A DNA stretch of 64,000 nucleotides from Actinomycetaceae bacterium (GCA_030527545.1 JAUNAP010000003.1:1-64000); one strand, 5' to 3'. Counted from the stretch's first letter, positions 40,484-50,579 are shown. Made by a program: numbers and translations. Notes: generated by a model not told the origin, from the letters alone.

Positions 40484-42625
40484 TTAGCGAACGCTGGTGG
40501 GCGCGTCGAGCGTCCGCGAGGCGATGGTAAGACTCGCGAGGAACGACACGACGAGCGCCACGATGATCGCTCCGGAATCGTTAGTTGCAGCCGCCGCGAC
40601 GCTGCCGATACCGGCGGCAAGGAACGACCTCCCCATGAGACCCGTCGGCCGGGTCCATCGCCTGGGCCATCTACCCGAGCGGCGCAGCCACACGATTCCT
40701 GCGGTCGCGAGGAAAAGCACGCACACCCATAGCCCTGCGGCAAGACCTGAACCGATGAAGGTGTCCGTCATTGCCACGAACTTGCGCCTGAGAATTGGCC
40801 ACGCCTGCCCGTGGGCCACAGCCTCGAAGAACTGGCCCGCATGTGAAGGAGACGGGGCAAACCACCAGTCGCACCATGCGCACGCCACCGAGAAAAGCGC
40901 ACCCACAACAGCGGCCGCGAGTAGATGAAACCATCTGAGTTTCACGCCCCGCCCGAGTAGCACCGCGCAGCCACCGGCCAGACACAACGCCAAAGGCCCG
41001 CCGACGTCGGCCCCAAGAAACGGAAACCCGTCGATAACGGTCACGAGGACGCACACTCCCACCCCGGCAACGACACCGCCCTTGCCGGGGCGCGAGGCCA
41101 GATAGCACACGATGACCACCATCGCCGCGAGTGCGAGAGCGAACTTGTTGTTATTCATTCCATAGAACCGCGTCGCCGTCGCCCCGACGGAGCCAAACAT
41201 AGTGTTGAGTTGATCGGAGCTTCCGGCCAGGACAGTCCCGCAAGCCCAGCAGAGTTCGATGGTGGCCGCGCACACGACGGTCACGGTAGCGCGGCCGCGT
41301 GTGTGCCCGCCGCCGATGCGCGAGGCTGTCTCGCAGGCGAGCCCGAAAAGCGCGGCGATCAGCGTCGTGACGAGGAAAAAGCGAGCGGTCACCGCGCCAG
41401 CCGATCCCTGTGCGCCTGACGTCGAGAAATCCATGCCGAATACCGCCGCGGGTAGGTGCGAAGCGGCCCAGGACGCCGGGGCGATGAGGGCGAGGGACAA
41501 GGCCGCTAGCCTCAAGAGGAAACGGAAGCGTGGGGCGCGGGGGCGTGCGAAGATCGCGTAGAGGAGGCCCGCGGCGAGCAAAAGGGCGGTGGCGACCCCG
41601 AAGCTAATGTAGAAGCGCGCCTGGACGATCCTCGTCAGATCCGAGTGGAGGCTCAGCTGCGTGACGTGATCGCGCAGCTCCCCGATAGACCCGCCCGGCA
41701 CAGTCGAGATCGGATCGCCGCCAGAAAGGAAACGCGCACGCACGTGTCGGGTGACGTCGGTGAGGGTGACGAAGCCGTCCCTCCGTGCCGTCGACGAGTG
41801 CGCCAGCCCCTGCGGGCCGCTGGTGTCCATGTAGATACCGAGGTGAGGGACCGTAGAGGTGTCGGCGATATCAACAACGATGATGTCGGCGTGTGTTCCC
41901 ACGGTGGAGCGAATGGCGTTGACGCGCTCGAGGACGACCCGGCGATTGACGCGTTCGGACGTGTCGAAGTGGGGCAGACCGTCGCTTGGCTGGGCGTGCA
42001 ATGCCGACGCGGAGACGGTGACGGAGGAATCGGGGGCAACGGCTCCCGCGTCAACGACCGTGAGCGTGTGAGACCGTGCCGCCTCACTCACGGCGAGGGC
42101 AAGTCCGTGAGGGTCGTGGGGGGCGGCGTCGGCGTTTTGGCGGCGGGAAGGCGAGGAGAGCGCAAGCGCGGCGGCGTCACCGATCGCGGCAAGGCTGACC
42201 CCTGAGCGGCGCAGGTCATCGCCCAGTGCGCCGATGCGCGCGGTCGGTGCGATGGCGCGTGCCTCCTCGGTCCACGTGAGCCACTGGTGAGAGGTCGGAT
42301 GCGTGAGATCACCCAGGTTCGCGCACGCCCCGCCCGCCCGCGAGGACAGTGAGGCGACGGGAGTGCCCGACGAGAGGGTGAGGATCCCGTCGAGGCGGCA
42401 GGTCACCTGAGCGGCGGTGTGTCGAGAGGTCGCCGCCAGCGTGGCGCCCTCAGGTACGTCGAGATGCTGCTGGCGGGAGGGGTCGGCATCGGACCAGGTG
42501 AGACCGGCGGTGAGGACAACGACGAGGGGGCGACTTTCCGTCTGGGCGGATGCGGGAGTCCACCCGGTGAGCGCGAGAAGGAGGACGAAAGTGGCGAGGA
42601 GCGCCCGTCGCCAGGGCGCGCTCAT
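40484..42625 (-). CDS. Modular membrane protein, third copy of the alkaline-phosphatase-like/polytopic module, 713 aa
   Basis: Signal/anchor helix (residues about 8-28), then an extracytoplasmic domain of about 330 residues starting VVVLTAGLTWSD and containing CRLDGILTLSSGTPV and DIIVVDIADT, which recalls the alkaline phosphatase superfamily fold but lacks its obvious metal ligands. A polytopic domain follows with FYGMNNNKFALAL (about 487), GFPFLGADVGGPLAL (about 538) and NDSGAIIVALVVS near the end. The same three membrane motifs occur twice in the upstream gene, so this is a third copy of one module. ATG 42625 overlaps the upstream TGA (ATGA). A role in cell-envelope polymer or lipid modification is inferred from topology only. 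Confidence 0.75.
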   Translation of the reverse strand: MSAPWRRALLATFVLLLALTGWTPASAQTESRPLVVVLTAGLTWSDADPSRQQHLDVPEGATLAATSRHTAAQVTCRLDGILTLSSGTPVASLSSRAGGACANLGDLTHPTSHQWLTWTEEARAIAPTARIGALGDDLRRSGVSLAAIGDAAALALSSPSRRQNADAAPHDPHGLALAVSEAARSHTLTVVDAGAVAPDSSVTVSASALHAQPSDGLPHFDTSERVNRRVVLERVNAIRSTVGTHADIIVVDIADTSTVPHLGIYMDTSGPQGLAHSSTARRDGFVTLTDVTRHVRARFLSGGDPISTVPGGSIGELRDHVTQLSLHSDLTRIVQARFYISFGVATALLLAAGLLYAIFARPRAPRFRFLLRLAALSLALIAPASWAASHLPAAVFGMDFSTSGAQGSAGAVTARFFLVTTLIAALFGLACETASRIGGGHTRGRATVTVVCAATIELCWACGTVLAGSSDQLNTMFGSVGATATRFYGMNNNKFALALAAMVVIVCYLASRPGKGGVVAGVGVCVLVTVIDGFPFLGADVGGPLALCLAGGCAVLLGRGVKLRWFHLLAAAVVGALFSVACAWCDWWFAPSPSHAGQFFEAVAHGQAWPILRRKFVAMTDTFIGSGLAAGLWVCVLFLATAGIVWLRRSGRWPRRWTRPTGLMGRSFLAAGIGSVAAAATNDSGAIIVALVVSFLASLTIASRTLDAPTSVR

Positions 42626-45600
42626 GATGTTCTCCCTGTATGCACGCGGTGGGCGATGATGAGGTCGAGCGTGAGGGGGATCCCCAAGATCGCGGCGAGG
42701 CCCGGCAGCAGGATCCCAGAGTCGTTGAGAGCGAAGGCGAAGAATTCGGTCGTCGCCCACGACACGAGGGCAATGGTGAGGCCCGGGAGCGCGTAGGAGA
42801 GAGAGGCCACGCGCGTGGGCGGGGTGAGCCACCCCCATCCGGCTTCCACCCACTGGCGGAGGCGTCTTGACACCCGTCCAGTCGATACCGCAGTTTCACG
42901 TTTCCTCGTGAGTGCGGGCACGACGACGAGAAGGACGCACACGAGAGCCGCGAGGACAACCCACCGGTGTTCGGACCACGTGAGTTTGGACAGATTCGCC
43001 GCGAGTTTGCGGTGGAGGATGCCCCACAGTTCGCCGTTGAGCGAGGAATCAATGAATCGGCCTAGGTGGGTGCGTTCGGTGGCCGGACGCAGCCAGTCGG
43101 CCACCGCAATGCCTGCGCCCACTATGCCGGTGACGAGGATTCCCGCAGCGGCTTTCTTCCACGATACGCGTATACCGAGGGTGAGGAGAACGAGGACGAA
43201 GAGACCGGGGAGAAGGGAGATGGGACCGCCGAAGTCGGCTCCAAGCGTCGGCCACCCGTCGATGGCGCCGACGATCGCGCCGATGCCGCCGGCAAGAAGG
43301 GCGCCGGCAAGGCGGTGGCCGCGCCGGCCCAGGTTCGCGCCCACGAGGCCGGCCGAGAAGAAGAATCCGGTGGCGAGGAGGGTGTAGGCCTCGTTGCCGG
43401 CACCGTAGTAGCGAGCCCCTAAGAGAGAAGAGAAACCGAGGGGCGAGTCGAGGAGCACGCTCGAACCGGTCGCGATGTCGAGGGTCAAGAGCAGACACGT
43501 CATGGTGGCGACCGCGACGGCGGGTAGGTAGGGGCGTGTGGGGCCTGCGGCAGCTAGGAGAAGAAAACTGAGCGCGGCGGCGACGATCCACGGGTAGGTG
43601 CCGAGGGTCGCAAGGGGAACAGACGTGTCCCACCACGGGGTCAGCGAGACCACGAAGACACCCAGTGGGGCGCACGCGAGGGTGAGGCAGGCGAGCCGAG
43701 CGAGGGTGCGCGAGGAGCCGATGAGGGCGGGGAACTTGCGGCGGAGGAGCCCTTGGATCGGAGAGCTAGCGATGAGGGCTGCGAGGAGGAAAAGCAGGGT
43801 CGCGCGCTGGGTGAGTGGCCCGTGGAAAGCCCCGTATGCGCGCGGGATGAGGACCGATTTAGCGGCGTCAGCAACGAGCTTGTCGTAGCGGTCGATGAGC
43901 GGGGCACTGCTGTCGTCGGCCTCGATGGGCGATCCGGCGGGCCGATAATCGCGACTGTCGGTATCGAGCCATGACAGGATCGTGGGGGCGATATCGGTCA
44001 TTTGGGCCATGCCGGGCTGGCGCACAGATCCGGAGCGGCCGAGTCCCCCGACGACGCCATGCCCGGTGACAACGCCAACACCCATGGTGCGCGCCATGGA
44101 GGCCTGCGTGGTCGTGGCGATGAGGACGCGCGCATTGTCGGGCAGGTGGGCGAGGACTGCGTCGAGGCGTTCGAGGGTCGCTTCGGTGTGGTCGCTGGCC
44201 AGACGCGAGGCGGTTTGGACGGTCCGTTCGGTGGCCGCGTTGACGACGGGGAACGCCTCGGGGTCGCGGGCGTAGGCCTCGGCGACGGGTTTGTCTTGGG
44301 CACCTTCGATGGGGTTGAGAGCGGGGGTGACGGAGGTGATTTCTTCGGGGATCACCTCGGCGGGATCGAGCCCCTTCTCTTCCGCCTCGGCGCGAGCCTC
44401 GGCCCGGGTTCTCGAGATCGCGCCGGATACACGACGCGGGTGGGCGTTGACCGGCAGGGCTTCGGCGTCAACGACGACGAGGTCGTGGGTGGAGACTGCC
44501 TGGGCAACCTGGTCGGCGAAGCCTTCGGTCGTGGGGGCGGCAGCATCGATCGTCCCTACCGGGCGTCCGTCAGGGGAGGCAAGGACGTAGCCGGAGAGCG
44601 CGCCGATCCCGGCGGCCGATGCCCCGGCGTCGCTGAGCGCCTTGCCGAACCCACCGAGGGGGTGCGTTGAGTCCGATCGATTGGCTTTTGTCAGGTAGGG
44701 CCACAGGGGCAGATCCCCGTTGGTGGCAGTGAGACTCGCACACAGGTCGTGGCCGCCCAGCGACGTCGGCGATACGCGGGTTCCGGCCGAGATCGCCGCA
44801 GCAGCGTCGAGGGGGCATGTGCCCGCCGAGGTTCGCACCGGTGCCAGGTTGAACACGAGTCCGTCCCTGAGAGCACGAGTTAGGGTCGGTGGCGCGTCGT
44901 AGAGGAGACGATCCCACGTGAGGGAATGTGTGAGAGCGAGAACGACGGGGCCGTGCGTCGTCGTCGTTGCCGTCCCGTTTTTCCTGTCGGCGAGAGGGGT
45001 CGGGCCGGATACCGTCACGACGATCGTGGTCAGACCGATAGCGACCAGCACGAGGGCGCATACGGCGCGCACCCGCCCGATCCACGGCAGGGACAGCGGG
45101 GGAGGGGTGAGGCCCCGGGCTACCTGGGCGCCCGAGAGCGCGAGTGCGAGTGCGAGTGGAAACGCTATGAGCGCGGCGATGCCGAGGACGAGTACGCCCG
45201 CGCGGGAGAACACGGCGTTAATGAGGCACGACAAAATGAGGGCAACGAGGAGCGCCTGGCCGGAGGGGATCGAACGGAAGGCGCACGAGATTTCTGCCGA
45301 AGACGTTGCTCGCAGGTGCCGTAGGAAACGTCGTCCCGCCCATACGACAGCGATCGCGAGGACGATCCCGACAACGGTAGACACGGAGGTGACGAATGAG
45401 CGGGTGAGAGTGTCGGTGATGGCACTCAGTCGTCTCGTGAGCGCCCCCGTTGCGCCGCCGTGGAGGATAAGATCGACGACTTGTCCCGGCAGTGAGCGCA
45501 TGCCTTGGGGGCGGGCATAGTCGCGAAGACCCACGTGGATGAGTAGCAGCGTGGTGAGCAGTCCGACCCAGCCGAGATCGGCGGCACGGAAGCGCTTCGT

Positions 45601-47448
45601 CAGAGCGAGGAGAAGAAGCACGAGTGCGGCGGGCAGGAGCGCGACCGAGCCTGCGAAGTCGGCACCCTTCGTGGGGGAGGCGTCGATGGTGACGATCCAG
45701 AAAGCGAAGGCTCCGGGGAGGAGGGTCGCGGTGATGGCATGCCCGGCCCTGTGGGCCAAACCGGCGGTGAGAGCAACGGCGGTGAGAGTCGTCACGCATA
45801 AGACAGCGAACTGTGAGGTCCCGATGCCGTAGAAACGCTGGCCGAGGATCGTGGAGAAACCGAGAAGCGCATCGCGCGGAAGGGTAGCGGCAGCTGAGGC
45901 GTTGGCCAGGGTGATGCTCGTCGTCGCCGCGATCGCGGCGATACCCGCCCACGGCGCCCACGCCGGTGAGAGTCGTGCGGTGGCACGGTCAAGAACGTGG
46001 GCGAGGGCCGCGATGGCGCCGGCGAGTAGGCAGCTGAGGGCCACCTGGGCGGCGAGCGCATTGACGCTCGTCTCCCCGGCGAGGCGCCACGTGGGAACTC
46101 GGTTGACGACGTAGGTGGCCAGGGGCAGGGCACACGCCGCGACGGCGAGGCTGCGAAGGAATGCGAGACGCGGGTGGGGGAGGGAGCCGAGACGCCCCTT
46201 AACCACGAGGAAGACGAGGATGATGCCGCAGGTTAACGCGATGATGCCGAGGATGCCGACTCCGGTTGGGACGGAGTTTGCGGCGACGCTCGCGTGCAGG
46301 GCCCTGTCGGAAAGGACGTCGAGGCGCGCCGCCAGGTCGGTCTTTGCGCGAGCGGACTCGGCTTGCGTGCGCGTGAGTGGCCACGAGCTCCCGATCCCGC
46401 CGCGAGCGGTGTCAATGGTTGCGCCGGGTAGGTCCGGGATTGCTTTAATGCCGGACGAGTCGAGGATTTGTTGGGTGAGGTCGGGGATGTGGATGAGGCC
46501 GTTTTGGCGCGTGGAAGCTGAGCGGGCGAAACCGGTGCCGACGTCAGCTGTGTCGATGAGGACTGCCTGTAGCGCCGGCTGAGCGGTGCCAGGGGCGAGG
46601 GAGGCCACGATGACTTGCGTGCTCGGGTCGAGGGCGGCGAGGACCGCTTCGATACGCCGAGCGATGTCGCTCGCCCCTGGGGTGGTGGCGCGCGGGTTCG
46701 CTGTGAGGGATCCGAGGAGCTCCTCGGGGGAGTCGTGGAGGGCGTCGCTGGCGGGCAGGGAGGCTGCCGGTGTCGCCTCACCGAGGTCGACGATGGTGAC
46801 GGGGGTGGTTGCGGCCTGGCGGGCGACGAGGTCGGCGAGGTCGGTGTCGGAATCTGGGCGTTCGATGCTGGTGGCGACGGTGCCGCTGCTTGTCGTGAGG
46901 GCGAGGGCGGCGCCGGGTCCGATAGCGGCCGCGTCGATGTTGAAGGCGGCGAGGGCGTCACCGAGCAGGCCCGGTCTGCTCGCGGCGGGCGCCTCGAGGT
47001 TGTCGGAGGTGGGCGCGCCGGTGGTTGGGCAGTGGCCGTTGTGGCGGGCGGCGAGGTCGCTCACCCGGTGTCCCATCTGTAGGGAGAGCCACGCGTCTTG
47101 CGGGCAGGTGAAGGGGCTTTGGGTGCGGGTGACGAGGTTGGCAATGGACCCGTGGCGTGCGTGCGCGGCGAGGGTCGGGTATGCCTCGAGGTCTCCGAGG
47201 CTGTCCCAGGTCACCCCGGTGACGCCGATGACGACGAGCGCGGGGGCGCTGCGTTTGTCGATGGCTTGTGTCGCGTCCGGGTAGACGGCACGTTGAGCTT
47301 CGCTCATGGAGGCGGGCGGTGCGGTGGGGTCGGTCTCGCTTGCGGGGGTGACGATAGCGATGACGTCGAGGACGAGGAGACACGTGATGGCGGCAACGAG
47401 TGCGAGCATCCCGTGGACCGGTCGCATCCGAATGTTGGCTCTCCCCAT
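42622..47448 (-). CDS. Giant membrane protein with two tandem alkaline-phosphatase-like/polytopic modules, 1608 aa
   Basis: Module 1 (about residues 1-800): signal helix, extracytoplasmic domain opening VVIGVTGVTWDSLGD with CPQDAWLSLQMGHRV, then about ten membrane spans with FYGIGTSQFAVL (about 537) and TKGADFAGSVALL (about 597). Module 2 (about 815-1608): VVLALTHSLTWDRLLYD, CPLDAAAAISAGTRV, FYGAGNEAYTLL (about 1348), GADFGGPISLL (about 1405) and LNDSGILLPGLA (about 1576). The next gene holds a third module. No catalytic metal site is evident. The start is ATG 47448, supported by TACACT seven bases upstream; ATG 47427 is possible. A longer frame reaching 48138 runs antisense through pheA and is not believed. 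The proteins look like envelope enzymes of an uncharacterised actinobacterial family. Confidence 0.75.
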   Translation of the reverse strand: MGRANIRMRPVHGMLALVAAITCLLVLDVIAIVTPASETDPTAPPASMSEAQRAVYPDATQAIDKRSAPALVVIGVTGVTWDSLGDLEAYPTLAAHARHGSIANLVTRTQSPFTCPQDAWLSLQMGHRVSDLAARHNGHCPTTGAPTSDNLEAPAASRPGLLGDALAAFNIDAAAIGPGAALALTTSSGTVATSIERPDSDTDLADLVARQAATTPVTIVDLGEATPAASLPASDALHDSPEELLGSLTANPRATTPGASDIARRIEAVLAALDPSTQVIVASLAPGTAQPALQAVLIDTADVGTGFARSASTRQNGLIHIPDLTQQILDSSGIKAIPDLPGATIDTARGGIGSSWPLTRTQAESARAKTDLAARLDVLSDRALHASVAANSVPTGVGILGIIALTCGIILVFLVVKGRLGSLPHPRLAFLRSLAVAACALPLATYVVNRVPTWRLAGETSVNALAAQVALSCLLAGAIAALAHVLDRATARLSPAWAPWAGIAAIAATTSITLANASAAATLPRDALLGFSTILGQRFYGIGTSQFAVLCVTTLTAVALTAGLAHRAGHAITATLLPGAFAFWIVTIDASPTKGADFAGSVALLPAALVLLLLALTKRFRAADLGWVGLLTTLLLIHVGLRDYARPQGMRSLPGQVVDLILHGGATGALTRRLSAITDTLTRSFVTSVSTVVGIVLAIAVVWAGRRFLRHLRATSSAEISCAFRSIPSGQALLVALILSCLINAVFSRAGVLVLGIAALIAFPLALALALSGAQVARGLTPPPLSLPWIGRVRAVCALVLVAIGLTTIVVTVSGPTPLADRKNGTATTTTHGPVVLALTHSLTWDRLLYDAPPTLTRALRDGLVFNLAPVRTSAGTCPLDAAAAISAGTRVSPTSLGGHDLCASLTATNGDLPLWPYLTKANRSDSTHPLGGFGKALSDAGASAAGIGALSGYVLASPDGRPVGTIDAAAPTTEGFADQVAQAVSTHDLVVVDAEALPVNAHPRRVSGAISRTRAEARAEAEEKGLDPAEVIPEEITSVTPALNPIEGAQDKPVAEAYARDPEAFPVVNAATERTVQTASRLASDHTEATLERLDAVLAHLPDNARVLIATTTQASMARTMGVGVVTGHGVVGGLGRSGSVRQPGMAQMTDIAPTILSWLDTDSRDYRPAGSPIEADDSSAPLIDRYDKLVADAAKSVLIPRAYGAFHGPLTQRATLLFLLAALIASSPIQGLLRRKFPALIGSSRTLARLACLTLACAPLGVFVVSLTPWWDTSVPLATLGTYPWIVAAALSFLLLAAAGPTRPYLPAVAVATMTCLLLTLDIATGSSVLLDSPLGFSSLLGARYYGAGNEAYTLLATGFFFSAGLVGANLGRRGHRLAGALLAGGIGAIVGAIDGWPTLGADFGGPISLLPGLFVLVLLTLGIRVSWKKAAAGILVTGIVGAGIAVADWLRPATERTHLGRFIDSSLNGELWGILHRKLAANLSKLTWSEHRWVVLAALVCVLLVVVPALTRKRETAVSTGRVSRRLRQWVEAGWGWLTPPTRVASLSYALPGLTIALVSWATTEFFAFALNDSGILLPGLAAILGIPLTLDLIIAHRVHTGRTS

Positions 47449-47455
47449 GGCCGCC

Positions 47456-47461
47456 AGTGTA
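47456..47461 (-). promoter_or_regulatory. -10 box, leaderless giant membrane protein gene
   Basis: TACACT on the minus strand, seven bases before the ATG at 47448, in the 51-base divergent gap to pheA. Confidence 0.4.
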
Positions 47462-47499
47462 GTGGCGTTAGCCTGGGAAGCCACAGAGAAAGGATGGCG

Positions 47500-48426
47500 A
47501 TGAGCGAGCCGATGTCGTATGCGTTCTTGGGGCCGTTTGGGACGTTTTGTCACCAGGCGCTCACGCAGGTCGCCGAGGCCGATGCCGAACTTGTGCCGTG
47601 TGGGGGTGAACGGCAGGCGATGGATGCGACCCGGTCGGGGCGGACTCAACGCAGTGTCGTGCCCATCGAGAACTCCGTGGAAGGCGGGGTGACGGCGACC
47701 CTCGATTCTCTCGCGTGGGGGCGGCGCCTCCAGATCGTGCGGGAGGTCGTTGTTCCCGTCGGTTTTAGCCTCGCGCTCGCCCCTGGAGTCGAGCTGAGTG
47801 ACGTGGAGAGGGTTGGCACGCATTCGCATGCGTGGGCGCAATGCCGCAACTGGATGGCGGATCATCTTCCGGGTGCGCAGCACACGCCGACGACGTCGAC
47901 TGCGGAGGCGGCAAGGCTGTTGTCGGAGGGCCACGGGGGATTTCAGGCGTGCCTGTCTTCGCGGGTGGCTGTCGACATGTACGGTTTGACGCCGACGTTT
48001 GATGACGTCGCGGATAACAAGGGTGCGTTTACTCGTTTCGTCGTTCTCTCCCTGCCCGGTCACGTGCCGCAGGCGACGGGCGCCGACAAGACGACGATCC
48101 AGGTGCGGTTGCCTCACAATCATCCGGGTGCGTTGCATGCGCTACTCGAGCAGTTTCGTGCCCGCGACGTCGACCTCACGCGGATCGAGTCGAGGCCCGT
48201 TGCTGGCCGGCCGGGCGGCTACGGTTTCTCCATTGATCTAGCCGGTCACATCCGTGAGGAGCGCGTGCAGGCGGCTCTCAACGGGGTGTATCGCACGTGC
48301 GAGGACGTGCGGTTCCTCGGGTCCTATCCGCGGGCCGACGGTCGGGTCAATCACGTGGGCGACACGACGAGTGACGCCGATTTCCAGCGGGCTCGGGAGT
48401 GGGTGCAGGCCCTCCTCGAGGCGTGA
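47500..48426 (+). CDS. pheA: Prephenate dehydratase
   Basis: 308 residues. The periplasmic-binding-like catalytic domain opens YAFLGPFGTFCHQAL and holds SVVPIENSVEGGVTATLD; the DVADNKGAFTRFVVL segment precedes the C-terminal ACT regulatory domain (HPGALHALLEQFRARDVDLTRIESRP), so feedback control by phenylalanine is expected. It converts prephenate to phenylpyruvate. ATG 47500 is six bases after AGAAAGG; ATG 47494 is the alternative. The gene is divergent from the giant membrane protein. Confidence 0.93.
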   Translation: MSEPMSYAFLGPFGTFCHQALTQVAEADAELVPCGGERQAMDATRSGRTQRSVVPIENSVEGGVTATLDSLAWGRRLQIVREVVVPVGFSLALAPGVELSDVERVGTHSHAWAQCRNWMADHLPGAQHTPTTSTAEAARLLSEGHGGFQACLSSRVAVDMYGLTPTFDDVADNKGAFTRFVVLSLPGHVPQATGADKTTIQVRLPHNHPGALHALLEQFRARDVDLTRIESRPVAGRPGGYGFSIDLAGHIREERVQAALNGVYRTCEDVRFLGSYPRADGRVNHVGDTTSDADFQRAREWVQALLEA

Positions 48427-48543
48427 GTGGCCCGTCGGCGAATGCTTGCGTGGGCGCGAGTATCGCTCGTGCCGCCGTGAGCGCTTGCGGCTGAAGGGGG
48501 CGTAGCGGGACGCAGGTCCGCACTCGGGTGCGGGTGCGTTATC

Positions 48544-48549
48544 TAGACT
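48544..48549 (+). promoter_or_regulatory. -10 box, leaderless formate/nitrite channel gene
   Basis: TAGACT eight bases before the GTG at 48558. Confidence 0.35.
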
Positions 48550-48557
48550 GTCTCCTT

Positions 48558-49340
48558 GTGCTCACACTGACCCAGAATCTCGATAAGCAAGCTCATGCCG
48601 CGGTCCACAAGGTATCGGGGGCCCGCCGCCGCAGCGCCTATCTTGTTGCGGCGATGCTCGCCGGCGCTTTCATCGGTCTAGCCGACGTTTTCATGATGAC
48701 GGCCGCGGGGCCGCTGAGCCTGGCGGGTAGCCCGTGGTCCTCGCTGATCTCGGGGGGTGTGTTCGGTATCGGCCTCATTCTCGTCATGTTTGCCGGTGGG
48801 GAACTTGCCACGTCGGCCATGATGATTTTGCCGGTCGGGCTTGCTCGTCGCACCGTCGGTGCGGGCGAGGCGGGTATGACGTTCCTGCTCATGGTCCTTG
48901 GTAACCTGGCGGGCTCGGTTGCCTTGGCGGGCCTGGTGTGGGCTAGCGGGATTCTTTCTCCCTCCAGCGCAGGCGGGCAGTTTCTCGCCCACCTCGTCGA
49001 GCACAAGGCAGCGAAGACGACGGGCGAGCTGTTCTTTTGCGGTGTCTTGTGTAACGTCCTCGTGTGCCTGGCGATTTGGACCGTGGGTCGAGTGCGCTCA
49101 GAGATGGCCGCGGCCCTCGTCATGGCGTGGTGCATGGCTGCGTTCGTATGTTCGGGCTTTGAACACGTCGTCGCCAACATGACGACCCTGTCGCTGGGAA
49201 TCTTCCACGGCGTCGCGGGTGCTGACGCCGGGGAGGCGGCACGCAACCTGGTGACGGTGGGATGCGGCAACATCGTCGGGGGCGCGATCTTCGTTGGCGC
49301 CGCCTATCTGTGTGCGGCGCGCACGGAATCAGAGTCCTAG
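48558..49340 (+). CDS. Formate/nitrite transporter family channel
   Basis: 260 residues with six membrane spans. GGELATSAMM (omega-loop region) and SGFEHVVANM (the filter His-containing motif) are diagnostic of the FNT family (FocA/NirC/HSC). The pentameric channel moves formate, nitrite or hydrosulfide; which one cannot be told without close comparison. GTG 48558 fits both the leaderless pattern and the family's short N-terminus. It is convergent with the lipid kinase gene, with no gap. Confidence 0.88.
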   Translation: MLTLTQNLDKQAHAAVHKVSGARRRSAYLVAAMLAGAFIGLADVFMMTAAGPLSLAGSPWSSLISGGVFGIGLILVMFAGGELATSAMMILPVGLARRTVGAGEAGMTFLLMVLGNLAGSVALAGLVWASGILSPSSAGGQFLAHLVEHKAAKTTGELFFCGVLCNVLVCLAIWTVGRVRSEMAAALVMAWCMAAFVCSGFEHVVANMTTLSLGIFHGVAGADAGEAARNLVTVGCGNIVGGAIFVGAAYLCAARTESES

Positions 49341-50435
49341 CTAGCGGGTGCGCACAATGAGGGCGTGGGGGTCGAGGGCGACCTCGAGGTGGGTGGCGTC
49401 ACCGATGGGATCCCCATCGACTTGCACCTGCCTGGGCTCTCCCGCGAGGGTGACGCTCGCCGCCTGTGAACGTTCGGTCGTCATCGTCGAGGTGACAGCG
49501 GCGACGCGGTTCTTTCCCCCAAGAGCCCTCGTCGTCACTCGCGAGGCCAGCTCGACCCACCCCAGTAGACCGCCGCGCACGTCGATCATTGTCACTTCCA
49601 TCCACCCGTCTGTCGGGTCGGCGCCCGGAACGAGCTGCAAACCGGCAGTGAGTTCCCCGCACGAGGCGAACAGGAGTGTGCGGGCACGCAGCCGGCGGGG
49701 GCGTGTACTGCGGGCCAGACGCAGACTGAGTTCCATCGGGGGGCGGCGCAAGGCGGCGACACCCGAAAGAACGTAGGCGCCCCAGCCGAGGCGGTCCTTG
49801 AGCCCGGACGAGGTTCCCGCCATCATGTCGCCGTCGAAACCGATCCCAGCGATGACGAGGAAAGGGTGGTCGGCGTCGGCGCGGTCTAGGTGGACGTGAC
49901 CGAGGTCGAGGGCGGTGTCCTTGCCGGTGAAGGCGATAGCCGCCGCCTGGGGGAGGGAGTCGATGGGGATCCCGAGGTTGCGGGCGAGTAGATTCCCGGT
50001 GCCGACGGGGATGATCCCGATGGGAATGCCGGTGTGTGCGAGGGCGCCACAGACGAGTCTGACCGTGCCGTCGCCCCCTGCGACGACGATGAGTGAGGCT
50101 CCCGCCTGAGCGGCCTCGCGTGCGCACGAAATCCCTCCGTCGATGTGCCGAGTGGGCACAAAGATGGGCTCGGGGTAACCGGCGGCGCTCGCGGTCGCAC
50201 TCACCTGAGCGGTGAACGTATCGAGGTCGGCGATTTTGACGGGGTTGTAGATGACCCAGCATCCGGATTCGCCTGGCGAGCGTGGCTCTTCGGTGGCGCG
50301 GGCGGGGGAGAGCGCGGGGGTGAGACGGCGAACGGGTTTCGAGCGCCGGAAGGCGACGTTAGCCCACCAGGCGGCCACGCACGCGATGACGACGGCGACG
50401 ATACTCAAGGCGAGAGCAAGGTAGGCGACGGTCAC
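49341..50435 (-). CDS. Diacylglycerol kinase-family lipid kinase
   Basis: 364 residues. An N-terminal membrane helix (residues about 2-26), unusual for the cytosolic members, leads to a DAGK catalytic domain: [23 protein letters not shown] (nucleotide loop), [17 protein letters not shown] and the C-terminal [14 protein letters not shown] lid. It phosphorylates diacylglycerol or a sphingosine/undecaprenol-like lipid. GTG 50435 is preceded six bases upstream by TACACT (leaderless pattern). The longer frame start at 50492 was rejected. Confidence 0.9.
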   Translation of the reverse strand: MTVAYLALALSIVAVVIACVAAWWANVAFRRSKPVRRLTPALSPARATEEPRSPGESGCWVIYNPVKIADLDTFTAQVSATASAAGYPEPIFVPTRHIDGGISCAREAAQAGASLIVVAGGDGTVRLVCGALAHTGIPIGIIPVGTGNLLARNLGIPIDSLPQAAAIAFTGKDTALDLGHVHLDRADADHPFLVIAGIGFDGDMMAGTSSGLKDRLGWGAYVLSGVAALRRPPMELSLRLARSTRPRRLRARTLLFASCGELTAGLQLVPGADPTDGWMEVTMIDVRGGLLGWVELASRVTTRALGGKNRVAAVTSTMTTERSQAASVTLAGEPRQVQVDGDPIGDATHLEVALDPHALIVRTR

Positions 50436-50441
50436 CCTGTG

Positions 50442-50447
50442 AGTGTA
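50442..50447 (-). promoter_or_regulatory. -10 box, leaderless lipid kinase gene
   Basis: TACACT on the minus strand, six bases before the GTG at 50435. Confidence 0.4.
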
Positions 50448-50566
50448 ATAGTCCGTGCGCGATCCGTACACGGACGGTGTTGGGCCCGTCACCGCGTCGC
50501 ACCGGTGGCTTGTGGCGTGCGGTCTCAGCTGGCTTTAAGGGATGTCGGGAATGAACTCCGGTGGCA

Positions 50567-50572
50567 TAGAAT
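50567..50572 (+). promoter_or_regulatory. -10 box, leaderless serS mRNA
   Basis: TAGAAT seven bases before the ATG at 50580; no Shine-Dalgarno sequence. Confidence 0.45.
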
Positions 50573-50579
50573 GGCGCGC

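Noticed and set aside
42626..42853. N-terminal extension of the third-module protein frame (to 42853)
   Set aside because: The sequence is a frame shadow of the end of the upstream gene. The ATG at 42625 overlaps the upstream stop and begins a signal helix.
47449..48138. N-terminal extension of the giant membrane protein frame (to 48138)
   Set aside because: It runs antisense through the well-supported pheA gene, is arginine rich and has no signal for initiation. A -10 box and ATG at 47448 give a better start with a signal helix.
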